DNA of 15,692 nt from Candidatus Galligastranaerophilus intestinigallinarum (GTDB taxonomy: Bacteria; Cyanobacteriota; Vampirovibrionia; Gastranaerophilales; Gastranaerophilaceae), in the NCBI GenBank assembly GCA_018715855.1, contig DVKW01000204.1, positions 1 through 15,692 on the forward strand, written 5' to 3'. The notes under the pieces were generated by a model. The model saw only the letters and a list, made by a program, of their open reading frames with translations. It was not told where the DNA came from and did not search any database. The first letter of the stretch is position 1, and every line of letters starts with the position of its first letter. Of this stretch, positions 6,650 to 13,834 are shown in pieces. The position numbers and the translations under genes were made by a program.

Positions 6650-6678
6650 ATATTATCAAAAATTTTTTAAACTGTCAA
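6650..6678 (-). promoter_or_regulatory. Promoter of the flavoprotein-PTPS operon
   Basis: On the minus strand a perfect TTGACA (plus-strand 6673-6678) is followed after 17 bases by TAATAT (6650-6655). Transcription would start near 6643, inside the operator cluster, giving a leader of about 38 nt before the ATG at 6604. Confidence 0.65.
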
Positions 6679-6685
6679 TTCCAAT

Positions 6686-6714
6686 TTGACAATATTCGCA
6701 TATTGTAATATTCT
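6686..6714 (+). promoter_or_regulatory. Promoter of the arsR-type gene
   Basis: A perfect TTGACA (6686-6691) lies 17 bases before TATTCT (6709-6714), a weak -10. A perfect TATAAT directly precedes the ATG (6715-6720), but its spacing from this -35 (23 bases) is too long. With the first choice transcription would start at about the ATG itself (6721), and no ribosome binding site is visible, so the mRNA may be leaderless. Confidence 0.45.
6690..6705. promoter_or_regulatory. Candidate ArsR operator in the arsR promoter
   Basis: CAATAT-TCGC-ATATTG is a palindrome with perfect 6-bp arms. It overlaps the end of the -35 and fills most of the -35/-10 spacer of the regulator gene. It contains the same 13-mer as the site at 6628, which supports one protein controlling both directions. 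Confidence 0.65.
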
Positions 6715-6720
6715 TATAAT

Positions 6721-6999
6721 ATGAAAACCGACATTGATATTGATGAATATACAGCTATTTTTAAAGCATTAGCGCACCCCACAAGGCTTACCATTGCATA
6801 TAATTTAATGAAAAAACCCGAATGCAATGTAAATAGGATGAGTGAATGTTTAAATATTCCGCAGCCAACGGTTTCACAGCATCTTTCAATTTTAAAAAAT
6901 GCAAAAGTTATTCAAGGTGTAAGAAACGGCAATCAAATTTGCTATAAAGTGGATAATAAAAAAGTTATAGATATTTTATCGCAATTAGAAAAAAAATAA
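6721..6999 (+). CDS. ArsR/SmtB-family repressor, probably sulfur- or thiol-responsive
   Basis: A 92-residue winged-helix repressor. The N-terminal FKALAHPTRLTIAYNLMKK (about 14-32) and the recognition segment QPTVSQHLSILKNAKVI (48-64) are the ArsR core. The wing follows as VRNGNQICYKVDN. Cysteines are at 35, 43 and 74. The ELCVCDL-type metal site of classical ArsR proteins is absent. The divergent target is a persulfide-processing flavoprotein, so persulfide or disulfide sensing, as known for BigR and SqrR, is a reasonable inference, although the cysteine positions do not match those proteins obviously. It is probably autoregulated through the palindrome at 6690-6705. A weak terminator follows. 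Confidence 0.88.
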   Translation: MKTDIDIDEYTAIFKALAHPTRLTIAYNLMKKPECNVNRMSECLNIPQPTVSQHLSILKNAKVIQGVRNGNQICYKVDNKKVIDILSQLEKK

Positions 7000-7051
7000 G
7001 AAAGCTGCCGATATTAATTTAATTTAGAAACTAAAAATAAAAATTTAAAAT

Positions 7052-7070
7052 AGCAAATTTTGCTTTTTTT
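7052..7070 (+). terminator. Weak intrinsic terminator after the arsR-type gene
   Basis: AGCA (7052-7055) pairs with TGCT (7061-7064) across AATTT and is followed by a run of seven T (7064-7070). An outer A/T extension is possible. The stem is short, so this is tentative. Confidence 0.4.
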
Positions 7071-7123
7071 GTTTTTTATATTTCTTGTTCTTTTTTAAAA
7101 ATAAAATTCAAGGAATTATTAAA

Positions 7124-8389
7124 ATGAGAGTATTAGCAATAAATAATAACATTTTAAATTTTAGCGGTTTATATGTTAAAAATAAAAATCCAAATGCGCC
7201 GATAAAAGAAAATTCACCCAAAAATGAAGAATTGAGAGCAAACCCTGCAGATATTTTTATTGCTTATAAAACAAAAACCCCAAGTGAAGTTAAAACATCA
7301 ATTAAAGATTTTTTAGCTGCAAATGAAAGAGGGGTTGATTTTCATATAAATATGTTATCTTCAATTCAAACGGGTTTTGAAGCTGCACATAAAACAACCG
7401 GTGAAATTTATTCAAACGATGATTATATAAAAACTTTAATTGAACAATTTAACCCTAAAAATGTAATAAGCTTTTTTGAACAAGGCTGCGAATTTGATTT
7501 AGACGGCAATTTAAAAAAGAAAATTACCAAAAATAAAGACGGTTCAATTCAAATAGATTATTTTTCACCTGATGGAAAAATTGAAAGAACAACAAAAACA
7601 GATAGAAGAGGCGAATGGCTTGAAGTTGTTGAAGGGCTTGAAACAGAAAAAGACGGCACACAAAAAATTCAAAAAAAATACCTCTTTAATTTATATGAAA
7701 ACAGGCTTGAATCTTATGAAGAAGGAATTGAAATTTCCCCTTTGGGAGATGTTAAAATTCAAAAAGAAGTTAATTCTAAAGGTGTTTTTTCAAAATCGGG
7801 AATTTATTTTACAGTAGATGAAGGGGTTGAAATTTCAAAAGACGGAACAAAAACAACCGCAAAAAGCCTTTATTACAAAACAAAAGAAAGAAAAGATGAA
7901 AACGAAATTTTAATTCCTTCAGATATAACTTTTGTTTATAAAGAAGGGCTTGTTCAAAAAACGGATGGCAGTGAAGAAGCGGCAAAAAGCCTTGTTTATA
8001 AATCCATAAATTCAAAAGTTTTTGGAAATTACAAAGAAGGCGAAAAGGCTTTTCAAAACGGCACTTTTACAATTCAAAAAGAAGCATCGTTTAATGATGA
8101 TTATAATTTTGAATTTTATAAAGAAGGAATTGAAAAATTACCAAACGGCACAGAAACAACCTCAAGGCAAATTACATATAAAAATGGAGCCCCTGAAACC
8201 TATGCAATCGGTGCTGAATTTTTCCCTGATGGGAGCGAAAAGCAAAAATGCGCCCTTTCATTTATTTTAGGTGAAATCGTTTATTTTGAAGATTGCACAA
8301 AAAATGGTGAAGGAAAAATTCAAGCTGCAGCAAAAATTTTGCAAAATACAAAACAAGGCTGGAAAAATGTTTCTAACGTTTTAATTTAA
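7124..8389 (+). CDS. Repeat protein with about eight Y-x-EG...DG units, function unknown
   Basis: A 421-residue protein I cannot assign to a named family. The N-terminus has no signal peptide but carries LNFSGLY (11-17). Residues about 50-115 look helical. From about 118 to 380 it consists of tandem units of roughly 30-45 residues with the pattern Y-[KE]-EG-[IVL]-E ... DG-[ST] ... basic ... YK. Clear examples start near 117, 168, 198, 231, 271, 303, 332 and 360. The pattern recalls MORN/YwqK-type antitoxin repeats, which form extended beta-sheets, but I would not name it that without a profile search. I chose the ATG at 7124 (AAGGAA at 7110-7115, 8-nt spacing) over the upstream TTG at 7085, which has no ribosome binding site. 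Its stop overlaps the stop of the HET-C-like gene by 4 bases. Confidence 0.75.
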   Translation: MRVLAINNNILNFSGLYVKNKNPNAPIKENSPKNEELRANPADIFIAYKTKTPSEVKTSIKDFLAANERGVDFHINMLSSIQTGFEAAHKTTGEIYSNDDYIKTLIEQFNPKNVISFFEQGCEFDLDGNLKKKITKNKDGSIQIDYFSPDGKIERTTKTDRRGEWLEVVEGLETEKDGTQKIQKKYLFNLYENRLESYEEGIEISPLGDVKIQKEVNSKGVFSKSGIYFTVDEGVEISKDGTKTTAKSLYYKTKERKDENEILIPSDITFVYKEGLVQKTDGSEEAAKSLVYKSINSKVFGNYKEGEKAFQNGTFTIQKEASFNDDYNFEFYKEGIEKLPNGTETTSRQITYKNGAPETYAIGAEFFPDGSEKQKCALSFILGEIVYFEDCTKNGEGKIQAAAKILQNTKQGWKNVSNVLI

Positions 8390-9195
8390 GCTTCTTTTAT
8401 ATCTTCATTAAAATTTGCCCTTAAAGTTTGAAGGTTTTCATAGTAATCTTCACCATCAAGGTCAAAGCTTGCAATGTCACGACATAAACTGCTATATTCT
8501 GCAGCCGTTAATTCTTCCCTTAAAATTGAATTAATTTCTTCCCATTTTTCTTTGGTGTGGGCGGTTGCAAAATCTTCAGCCAAATCGAAAGCCGAAACCC
8601 CGAATTTTTCTTTATAAATTCTATCTGCAATTGTGTTTGGCTCATCTTTATTTAGGCCGTAGTGTGAGATTGCAGATGTTCCTTCATACATATCTTCATA
8701 ATTTTTTTCAATAAACCATTTATAAAAGGGGTTTATTTTATCTATAAACTGTGAAAAATAAGAATATTTGCCCGTTTTTAATTGATTTTTTTTATCAACA
8801 TTTGGGTTTTCAATGTCTTCATTCCAAATTTCATCTTGGTTTAAATTAACAAAATTTGTGTGGGAATAAAAATCTTGAATATTATGAACAAGCCTTCCTA
8901 AATCATAAAAAGCTTGTTCATAATATTCATCTGCATCTTTATCATCTGCTTTTGCAGCTTGAATAAAATCATCTACAACAACATCTTGCGCTTTTTCTAA
9001 AAATTCATCGCAATTTTGAAGGGTTGTTTTATTGAAATGCTGTGCGCTTAGGTTGTAGCCATCTGTTATATTTGGAATTTTGCTTCTTAATTTATCAGAA
9101 TCAAGGTTGCCTTGTTCAATATAATTTATGGCACTGTTATTAAAGCTTGAACTTAAAGCTTCCGTTGTTATTTGGCTGTGGTATTTGCCAATCAA
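8386..9195 (-). CDS. HET-C / zinc-dependent phospholipase C-like protein
   Basis: A 269-residue protein resembling the Het-C/zinc-PLC (P1 nuclease-like) fold. His6 (KYHSQITTEAL), His53, the core LGRLVHNIQDFYSHTNFV (99-116) with H104-x3-D108-x3-H112, then SAISHYGLNKDEPN (174-187) with His178 and Asp184, and a late ATAH (His213) occur in the order expected for the metal site. In the family these proteins are phospholipases or heterokaryon-incompatibility factors; the substrate here is unknown. No signal peptide is visible. I chose the TTG at 9195 because AAGGGAG (9204-9210) lies 8 nt upstream and the protein then begins just before the first metal histidine. A TTG at 9234 would add 13 residues without a ribosome binding site. 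It lies 93 bases downstream of the 889-residue protein gene on the same strand. Confidence 0.75.
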   Translation of the reverse strand: MIGKYHSQITTEALSSSFNNSAINYIEQGNLDSDKLRSKIPNITDGYNLSAQHFNKTTLQNCDEFLEKAQDVVVDDFIQAAKADDKDADEYYEQAFYDLGRLVHNIQDFYSHTNFVNLNQDEIWNEDIENPNVDKKNQLKTGKYSYFSQFIDKINPFYKWFIEKNYEDMYEGTSAISHYGLNKDEPNTIADRIYKEKFGVSAFDLAEDFATAHTKEKWEEINSILREELTAAEYSSLCRDIASFDLDGEDYYENLQTLRANFNEDIKEA

Positions 9196-9288
9196 ATTAA
9201 TTGCTCCCTTAATCCTTATACTTTTTAAAAACAATTTTTTTCTAAAAATTGCCTAAAAATTAATTAAGGAATTATTTAAGGGCGCAAT

Positions 9289-11958
9289 TTATTTATTTGC
9301 CCAATCGGCTTCCCATTCAATTAACCTTTGTTTTAATTCGGGGTTTTCAATGCCATCAATGCCTTCTTCATCATAAATTTTCATTATTTCTTTGGCATCT
9401 GAAAGCGCTTGTTTCCATTCATTGGTGCCTGAAATATCCCAACAGGTTTTATGGTATGAAAGCATTGTTATTTCATCGCTTTTTGAAAGGTTTAAGCCTA
9501 TAATTCTTTCTTTTGCTTCTTCAAGGGTGATTTCCCCTGCCAATAGTTGTTCGTTTATTTCTTTTAATTCTGCATTTTTTGCTATAATTTCTTGAACTTT
9601 TTGGTTTGAATGTTCTCTTTTAACTTGTTTTGTTTGGGGGCAAAGAACCCAGGCAATTGTGTTTCTTAAAGAAAGCTTTCTTTTGTGTTCAAGTTTTCTT
9701 TCTTTTATTTCGAGCCTTTTTGCGCTTTCAGCTTTTTTACGTTCAATTTCAATTTGTCTAAGTTCTTCTTTTATGCTTTCTTTTCTTTCTGTTGCTGTTG
9801 GCGCATCACTTTTCATAAAAGCTTCCATTGCTTCTATGTTTCTTTTTGTATATATTTCTTTTGCACTAATTATTCCTGATAGCCAATTTTGGAAATTTTC
9901 ATCTTGAATACTTTTGAAAAATGCAAGGTTTTTTTCATCTGCCAAATCTATGCAATAGTCTTCAGGATATGTAAGACGATATGGGTTTTCTGTTATTATA
10001 TTTAACTTATCTTGAACCACTGCTTCTCTGAATACATCTTTGTTTTCGCCCAATTTCTTTTGCAGTGCCTTTAAGCTTATAATTGATGGATTGTTGTGTC
10101 TTGAAGTTAACAATGTATCCATGATGTATGGCTTATTGATGTCATAAGAATCATTATTTAAGATAAATTGTTTAATTTCATAAGAATTTATTCTAAGCCC
10201 GCAGTTTGCCATTAAATCTGCTTTTGTGCCATAGCCCAGTTTTTCTAAATCACTTGCAGGGAAAGAGAAAGTTGAAGTTTGATCTGATAGGCGAATAGAA
10301 TTTTTTAAACAAGCTCTTTCAAAATCGTTTGCAGGAACCATAGAGGCTCTTGCTTTTGCTATTTCTCTTTGCTTGCCTGTTTTTTCAAGTTTTAAAAGCC
10401 CTTCTTTATTTCTTTCATCAGTTATATCAAAAAGAAAATCTTTAGCTCGTGCAAAGCGGTCGCAATGAGTATTTTCTAAGCCGTAACCTTTTAAAGTTCC
10501 GCCTTGAAGTGCATGGTCAACAGAAACTTTACTAACGCCGTATTTTTCTTGAAGTTCTTCTGATGTTAAAATTTCATCTCTGCGCTCCATTATGGAATCT
10601 AAAAAGGCCTTGTTTTCCCCTTCGATTGTATTGAAATAAACATTATTGCGTGTTTTTATTGAGGGTTCTAAAACGCCATTTTGTGCATAGTTCAATATTG
10701 CATCTTCAGGAATTCCTTCGTATAATTCGGCAATATGTTTGGGTGAAATGTATTCTTCAAAAAAGCTTTCTTCGTTTGTTCTTTTGCCAAGTGCAACATA
10801 ACCGCCAATTTCCATACCGCCTTGTAATTTTGGAACAACAGAATCGGGGTAATATAGAGAGCCTGTTATTTTTTGAATATTTTTAAGAATTTCTTTTTTA
10901 TCTGCCCCTACTTCGTCAAATCCTATGCTTGTTTTGTTTTCGCCTATACGGAGTGGAAAAGAAAATGCAAAATCGCCGTTTATCTCTATTTTGTCATCTT
11001 TGTTTTTGCTTGCGCAAATACCCATTAAATTAAGTGCACCTAAGGTATCTTGATTATTGAGCGCAGTTTGAATTTCTTCTTTTTGTTCAATAAAACTTGG
11101 GTGTTGCCTTAAAAATTTGCCTTTAAGTTTTTCTGTTTCACTGTGGTAGCCAAAATCTTTGTCTGTGTATCTATAGTTTTGAGCTTCTATATAGTGATTT
11201 GGGCTAAAATCTTCTAAAAATTTTGCACTGCCTTCAATATTAGAAACGTTTCTTAAAAGGCTATTTTCATCAACTTCATAATCGTTTATAGAAATTGTTT
11301 TGTTTCCATATTTTAAAAGAGTGGAGTCATAATCTCCTTTAATTGTTATTTTGCCATCTTCATTTGTTTCTGTTTCATAGCCTAAAATGCCAAGGGCTTT
11401 TTTGTCGTCGCCTTCATCAAGTGCTTTTTTTGCTTCTTCCATTCTTTTGGCAACAATTTTTTCTAATTTTTTCCCCAATTTTTCAGGATATACTGTTGAA
11501 GGGTTTATTTTAAAATCATCATCCGGAACAAAAGAAGGCGAAAGATGTTTTTCTCCTGTAATTTGTTCAACATTTCTAAGTAGATCATCTTGGCTTATGC
11601 CTACATCTTCATAAGAAATGGGTTCTTGAAGTTGCCCTTTTACATAAATCTTGAAATATGGCTTAAAATCGCCATTTATTGTTATTTTGTCTGTTTCAAA
11701 ATCGGAATCAACATTGTAGCCTAATGTTTCAAAGGCTGTTACATCATCTTCTTCTTGTAAGGATTCGTTTACACTGTTTGCAATATTTTTATAATATTCA
11801 ACGGCATCTTTTTTTGTTTGAAATGAATCTTTTAATTTTCCGCTAAAACTTACAGAATCATTGTTTGGTTGATTATTTAGCCTTAACCCGAAAAAAGAAG
11901 CGTTGTTTAATTGTGCAGTATTATTTATGCCAAAAAATTTTAATGGGGATATATTCAT
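9289..11958 (-). CDS. Large modular protein: triplicated domain, HTH-like modules, coiled coil; function unknown
   Basis: An 889-residue protein I do not recognise. The N-terminal 42 residues hold three short motifs, KFFGINN, ASFFGLR and VSFSGKL. A domain of about 70 residues then occurs three times (about 64-136, 177-243 and 297-366). Each copy has helix A-x-x-[LI]-[LM]-G, then DGKITIKGDY or a close variant, a strand region, and LLRNVxxIxG at the end. Residues about 464-490, 567-590 and 627-655 are three degenerate copies of an excisionase-like helix-turn-helix (for example TSEELQEKYGVSKVSV). Residues about 722-765 are a highly charged coiled coil, and about 785-889 are helical. No signal peptide or catalytic motif is seen. 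AAGGAAA lies 7 nt before the ATG. With the HET-C-like gene downstream it may form an operon. Confidence 0.75.
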   Translation of the reverse strand: MNISPLKFFGINNTAQLNNASFFGLRLNNQPNNDSVSFSGKLKDSFQTKKDAVEYYKNIANSVNESLQEEDDVTAFETLGYNVDSDFETDKITINGDFKPYFKIYVKGQLQEPISYEDVGISQDDLLRNVEQITGEKHLSPSFVPDDDFKINPSTVYPEKLGKKLEKIVAKRMEEAKKALDEGDDKKALGILGYETETNEDGKITIKGDYDSTLLKYGNKTISINDYEVDENSLLRNVSNIEGSAKFLEDFSPNHYIEAQNYRYTDKDFGYHSETEKLKGKFLRQHPSFIEQKEEIQTALNNQDTLGALNLMGICASKNKDDKIEINGDFAFSFPLRIGENKTSIGFDEVGADKKEILKNIQKITGSLYYPDSVVPKLQGGMEIGGYVALGKRTNEESFFEEYISPKHIAELYEGIPEDAILNYAQNGVLEPSIKTRNNVYFNTIEGENKAFLDSIMERRDEILTSEELQEKYGVSKVSVDHALQGGTLKGYGLENTHCDRFARAKDFLFDITDERNKEGLLKLEKTGKQREIAKARASMVPANDFERACLKNSIRLSDQTSTFSFPASDLEKLGYGTKADLMANCGLRINSYEIKQFILNNDSYDINKPYIMDTLLTSRHNNPSIISLKALQKKLGENKDVFREAVVQDKLNIITENPYRLTYPEDYCIDLADEKNLAFFKSIQDENFQNWLSGIISAKEIYTKRNIEAMEAFMKSDAPTATERKESIKEELRQIEIERKKAESAKRLEIKERKLEHKRKLSLRNTIAWVLCPQTKQVKREHSNQKVQEIIAKNAELKEINEQLLAGEITLEEAKERIIGLNLSKSDEITMLSYHKTCWDISGTNEWKQALSDAKEIMKIYDEEGIDGIENPELKQRLIEWEADWANK

Positions 11959-12017
11959 ACAAAATTTTCCTTATTATTATGAAATAATAAAGTTTTTTGA
12001 ATAAAAAAAATTGCCCT

Positions 12018-12461
12018 TTAGTTTGTTTGTTTTTCTTTTCTTTTTTCCATTCTTTTTAGTTGTTCTTGTCTTTTTTCTTCCGTTAGCTTGCATTCTTTAA
12101 GAAGTTTTTTATAATATTCTTCTCTTTCCTTGGGGTTTGATATTTTTTCTGCTTCAATTAAACCCTTTTCAAATTTTTGTTTTCTTTCATACCAGCCTTG
12201 ATTTTTCAATTTTGTTGTAGCATGACAAATCATAGGAATTCCAATTGGCGCTGTTATTAATAAATCTGTTAGAAAAATTCCTGTGGATAATTCTGCAATA
12301 TGTTTTCCTCTTTTAGGAAAAGGCCTTGGGTTTTGATATTTATATGGAACGTATTCTTCCCAAACGGGCGGTTTTGGCATTTCATTTTCAATTGCAGCTG
12401 CAAATGGTGCAAAAAAATTGAGTGCAAAACAAAAAACAAGAAAACAATTAATAGTTTTCAT
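12018..12461 (-). CDS. Small exported or membrane protein, function unknown
   Basis: A 147-residue protein with a clear signal peptide (residues 1-23, hydrophobic core then AAA, cleavage expected before IEN). A Pro/Tyr-rich segment follows (27-50), then a second hydrophobic stretch at about 60-79 (GIFLTDLLITAPIGIPMICH), and a strongly charged Lys/Glu-rich helical tail (84-147). It could be tethered to the membrane by the second segment. I recognise no family. AAAAAGG lies 8 nt before the ATG; this ribosome binding site can pair with upstream sequence (see 12465-12531). It ends 59 bases before the start of the 889-residue protein gene on the same strand and begins 88 bases after the double-CMD gene. 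Confidence 0.65.
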   Translation of the reverse strand: MKTINCFLVFCFALNFFAPFAAAIENEMPKPPVWEEYVPYKYQNPRPFPKRGKHIAELSTGIFLTDLLITAPIGIPMICHATTKLKNQGWYERKQKFEKGLIEAEKISNPKEREEYYKKLLKECKLTEEKRQEQLKRMEKRKEKQTN

Positions 12462-12464
12462 TAT

Positions 12465-12531
12465 AAAAACCTTTTTACTTACTTACCTTTTTTAATTATC
12501 TTTTAAAAAAGGCGTATAAAAAAGGTTTTTT
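12465..12531 (-). promoter_or_regulatory. Overlapping inverted repeats covering a ribosome binding site
   Basis: The 88-base gap between the CMD gene and the small exported gene contains AAAAACC (12465-12471), CCTTTTTT (12486-12493), AAAAAAGG (12505-12512) and AAAAAAGGTTTTT (12518-12530). Several pairings are mutually exclusive: 12486-12493 with 12505-12512 or with 12518-12525, and 12465-12471 with 12524-12530. The last pairing hides the AAAAAGG ribosome binding site of the downstream gene. This may be a terminator/anti-terminator, a translational switch, or simple low complexity. Confidence 0.35.
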
Positions 12532-12549
12532 ATTTAAAAATTTACAATT

Positions 12550-13383
12550 TTATTTGGCTTCTTTTAAAGTTTTAAGCGCCATGATTGCGTTTGGAAAGCC
12601 TGTATATGGCATTGATTGCACAATGACAGCAGCTATTGTTTCTTTATTGTTTCCAACTTTTATGTTGCCTTTAATGTGTGCCTTTAGAGTTTCTTTGTTT
12701 CCTGTTGCGGTTAAAATTGCAATTGTTAAAAGCTCTCTTGTTTTAATGTCTAAGCCATCTCTTGTGTAAAAATCGCCAAAGCAAACTTCTGTTAAAAAGC
12801 GGCTGACATCATCCCCTACATTATTTGGAAGATTTTTTAAGCTTTGTTTAATTTCATCACCATAAATTGGGTTTTGAATTTCAAAGCCTTTTTCATATCT
12901 TTCATTGTCTTTAACCGTTGTTGTATCTTCTAAAGGCAGTTTTACACCCCTTTTTTCAAAAACTTCATTCATTGTATTAATTGCATTTAAACTTTTTGGA
13001 AACCCGATAAAAGGCGCTAATTGGTACATTGCTTCTCTTATTTCAATTGGGGTAACACCAACATTTAAGGCAGCGTTTATGTGGGCGTTTAATTGTGGCA
13101 GAGTTTGCATAGTTCCTAAAACTGTTATTGTAACAAGTTCTCTTGTTTTTATATCAAGTTCGCCTATTGTAAAAACTTCGCCAAAAATATATTTTTGCAA
13201 AATTGCCATAAATTCAGGGTCTGTGCCATTTTTACCCAAAGGGTCTAATAAAAATAATTTGTTAAAGTTTTCTTTGCAAATTTCTTCTTTTGTCATTTTA
13301 TTTCCTTCGCTTTCATTTGCATTGCAGGTGGTGCAAAAAAGAAAAAGTATTAATAATATTTTAAAAAATTTATTTATATTCAT
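12550..13383 (-). CDS. Exported double carboxymuconolactone decarboxylase (CMD)-family protein
   Basis: A 277-residue protein with a signal peptide (about 1-22, KFFKILLILFLF core, then CTTCNA) and two tandem CMD/AhpD-fold domains, about 60-145 and 192-275. Each has LDIKTREL[VL]TI, then AHI[NK]xxxxVG (His101 and His236) and a P-[FY]-x-GFP turn. Neither copy has the CxxC of AhpD peroxidase-reducing proteins, so it is closer to the decarboxylase-like branch; a substrate cannot be named. I chose the ATG at 13383, with AAGG about 11 nt upstream. A TTG at 13401 would add MIRCLT before the signal peptide. It overlaps the end of the cupin gene by 14 bases, so the two are translationally coupled. CMD, cupin and hydrolase genes recur together in many bacteria. 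Confidence 0.87.
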   Translation of the reverse strand: MNINKFFKILLILFLFCTTCNANESEGNKMTKEEICKENFNKLFLLDPLGKNGTDPEFMAILQKYIFGEVFTIGELDIKTRELVTITVLGTMQTLPQLNAHINAALNVGVTPIEIREAMYQLAPFIGFPKSLNAINTMNEVFEKRGVKLPLEDTTTVKDNERYEKGFEIQNPIYGDEIKQSLKNLPNNVGDDVSRFLTEVCFGDFYTRDGLDIKTRELLTIAILTATGNKETLKAHIKGNIKVGNNKETIAAVIVQSMPYTGFPNAIMALKTLKEAK

Positions 13384-13831
13384 TGTCAGACACCTTATCA
13401 AGCCAAGTTGTCACATTGTTTGGAATGTTTGTTTCAATTGAAATGTGGGCAAATTCGGAATCTAAAGCAGCGCCGTGCCAGTGTTCCACATTTGGCGGAA
13501 TTTTAACAACATCGCCCTTTTTTAATTGTTGAATTTCTTTATTTCTTTCTTGATATCTTCCAACACCCATTGTAACAAGCAGAATTTGGCCGCCTGAATG
13601 CTTATGCCAATTGGTTCTCGCGCCTTTTTCAAAGGTAACGTTTCCAATTGAAGAATTAAAAACATCGTCTTTTTTAACAAGCATATTAAGGTGTGTTTCA
13701 CCTGTGAAAAATTCGCTGTATGGGTTAATTTCCCCTTTTTTAAAAGGCTGGTTGTTAGTTTCTGCCATTTTATATATACCCCCTATAATTAAAACTACAA
13801 TGATAATTGGAATTATAAAAATTTTATTCAT
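13370..13831 (-). CDS. Membrane-anchored cupin-domain protein
   Basis: A 153-residue protein with an N-terminal hydrophobic anchor (about 4-20) and no obvious cleavage site, followed by one cupin barrel (about 50-135). The first cupin motif provides His76, His78 and Gln82 (WHKHSGGQ), and the second provides His117 in PPNVEHWHG, giving a typical metal site. Small cupins of this kind next to CMD proteins are often annotated as mandelonitrile-lyase-like or oxidative-stress proteins; no activity can be asserted. The gene starts 3 bases after the hydrolase stop, with AAAGGG in the end of that gene. An internal ATG (Met22) with GGGGG upstream could give a soluble form. Confidence 0.87.
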   Translation of the reverse strand: MNKIFIIPIIIVVLIIGGIYKMAETNNQPFKKGEINPYSEFFTGETHLNMLVKKDDVFNSSIGNVTFEKGARTNWHKHSGGQILLVTMGVGRYQERNKEIQQLKKGDVVKIPPNVEHWHGAALDSEFAHISIETNIPNNVTTWLDKVSDNEYK

Positions 13832-13834
13832 TTC

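Noticed and set aside
7124..8389. CRISPR-like or DNA-level tandem repeat suggested by recurring AAAGAAGG
   Set aside because: The repeats are at the protein level with variable spacing and diverged codons. No identical DNA repeats with spacers exist anywhere in the window.
9241..9288. Possible terminator between the 889-residue protein and HET-C-like genes (AAATTGC...GCAATTT)
   Set aside because: The 7-bp stem would enclose a loop of about 30 bases, which is weak. I cannot decide between an operon and separate transcripts.
11974..11990. TTATTAT-GAA-ATAATAA inverted repeat upstream of the 889-residue protein gene
   Set aside because: It is a 7-bp A/T-only palindrome in very AT-rich DNA and likely by chance; with no second copy it cannot be called an operator.
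12905..13441. 178-codon plus-strand ORF over the CMD and cupin genes
   Set aside because: The opposite strand encodes well-conserved domains in two genes. The ORF has no ribosome binding site or family signature and is a shadow.
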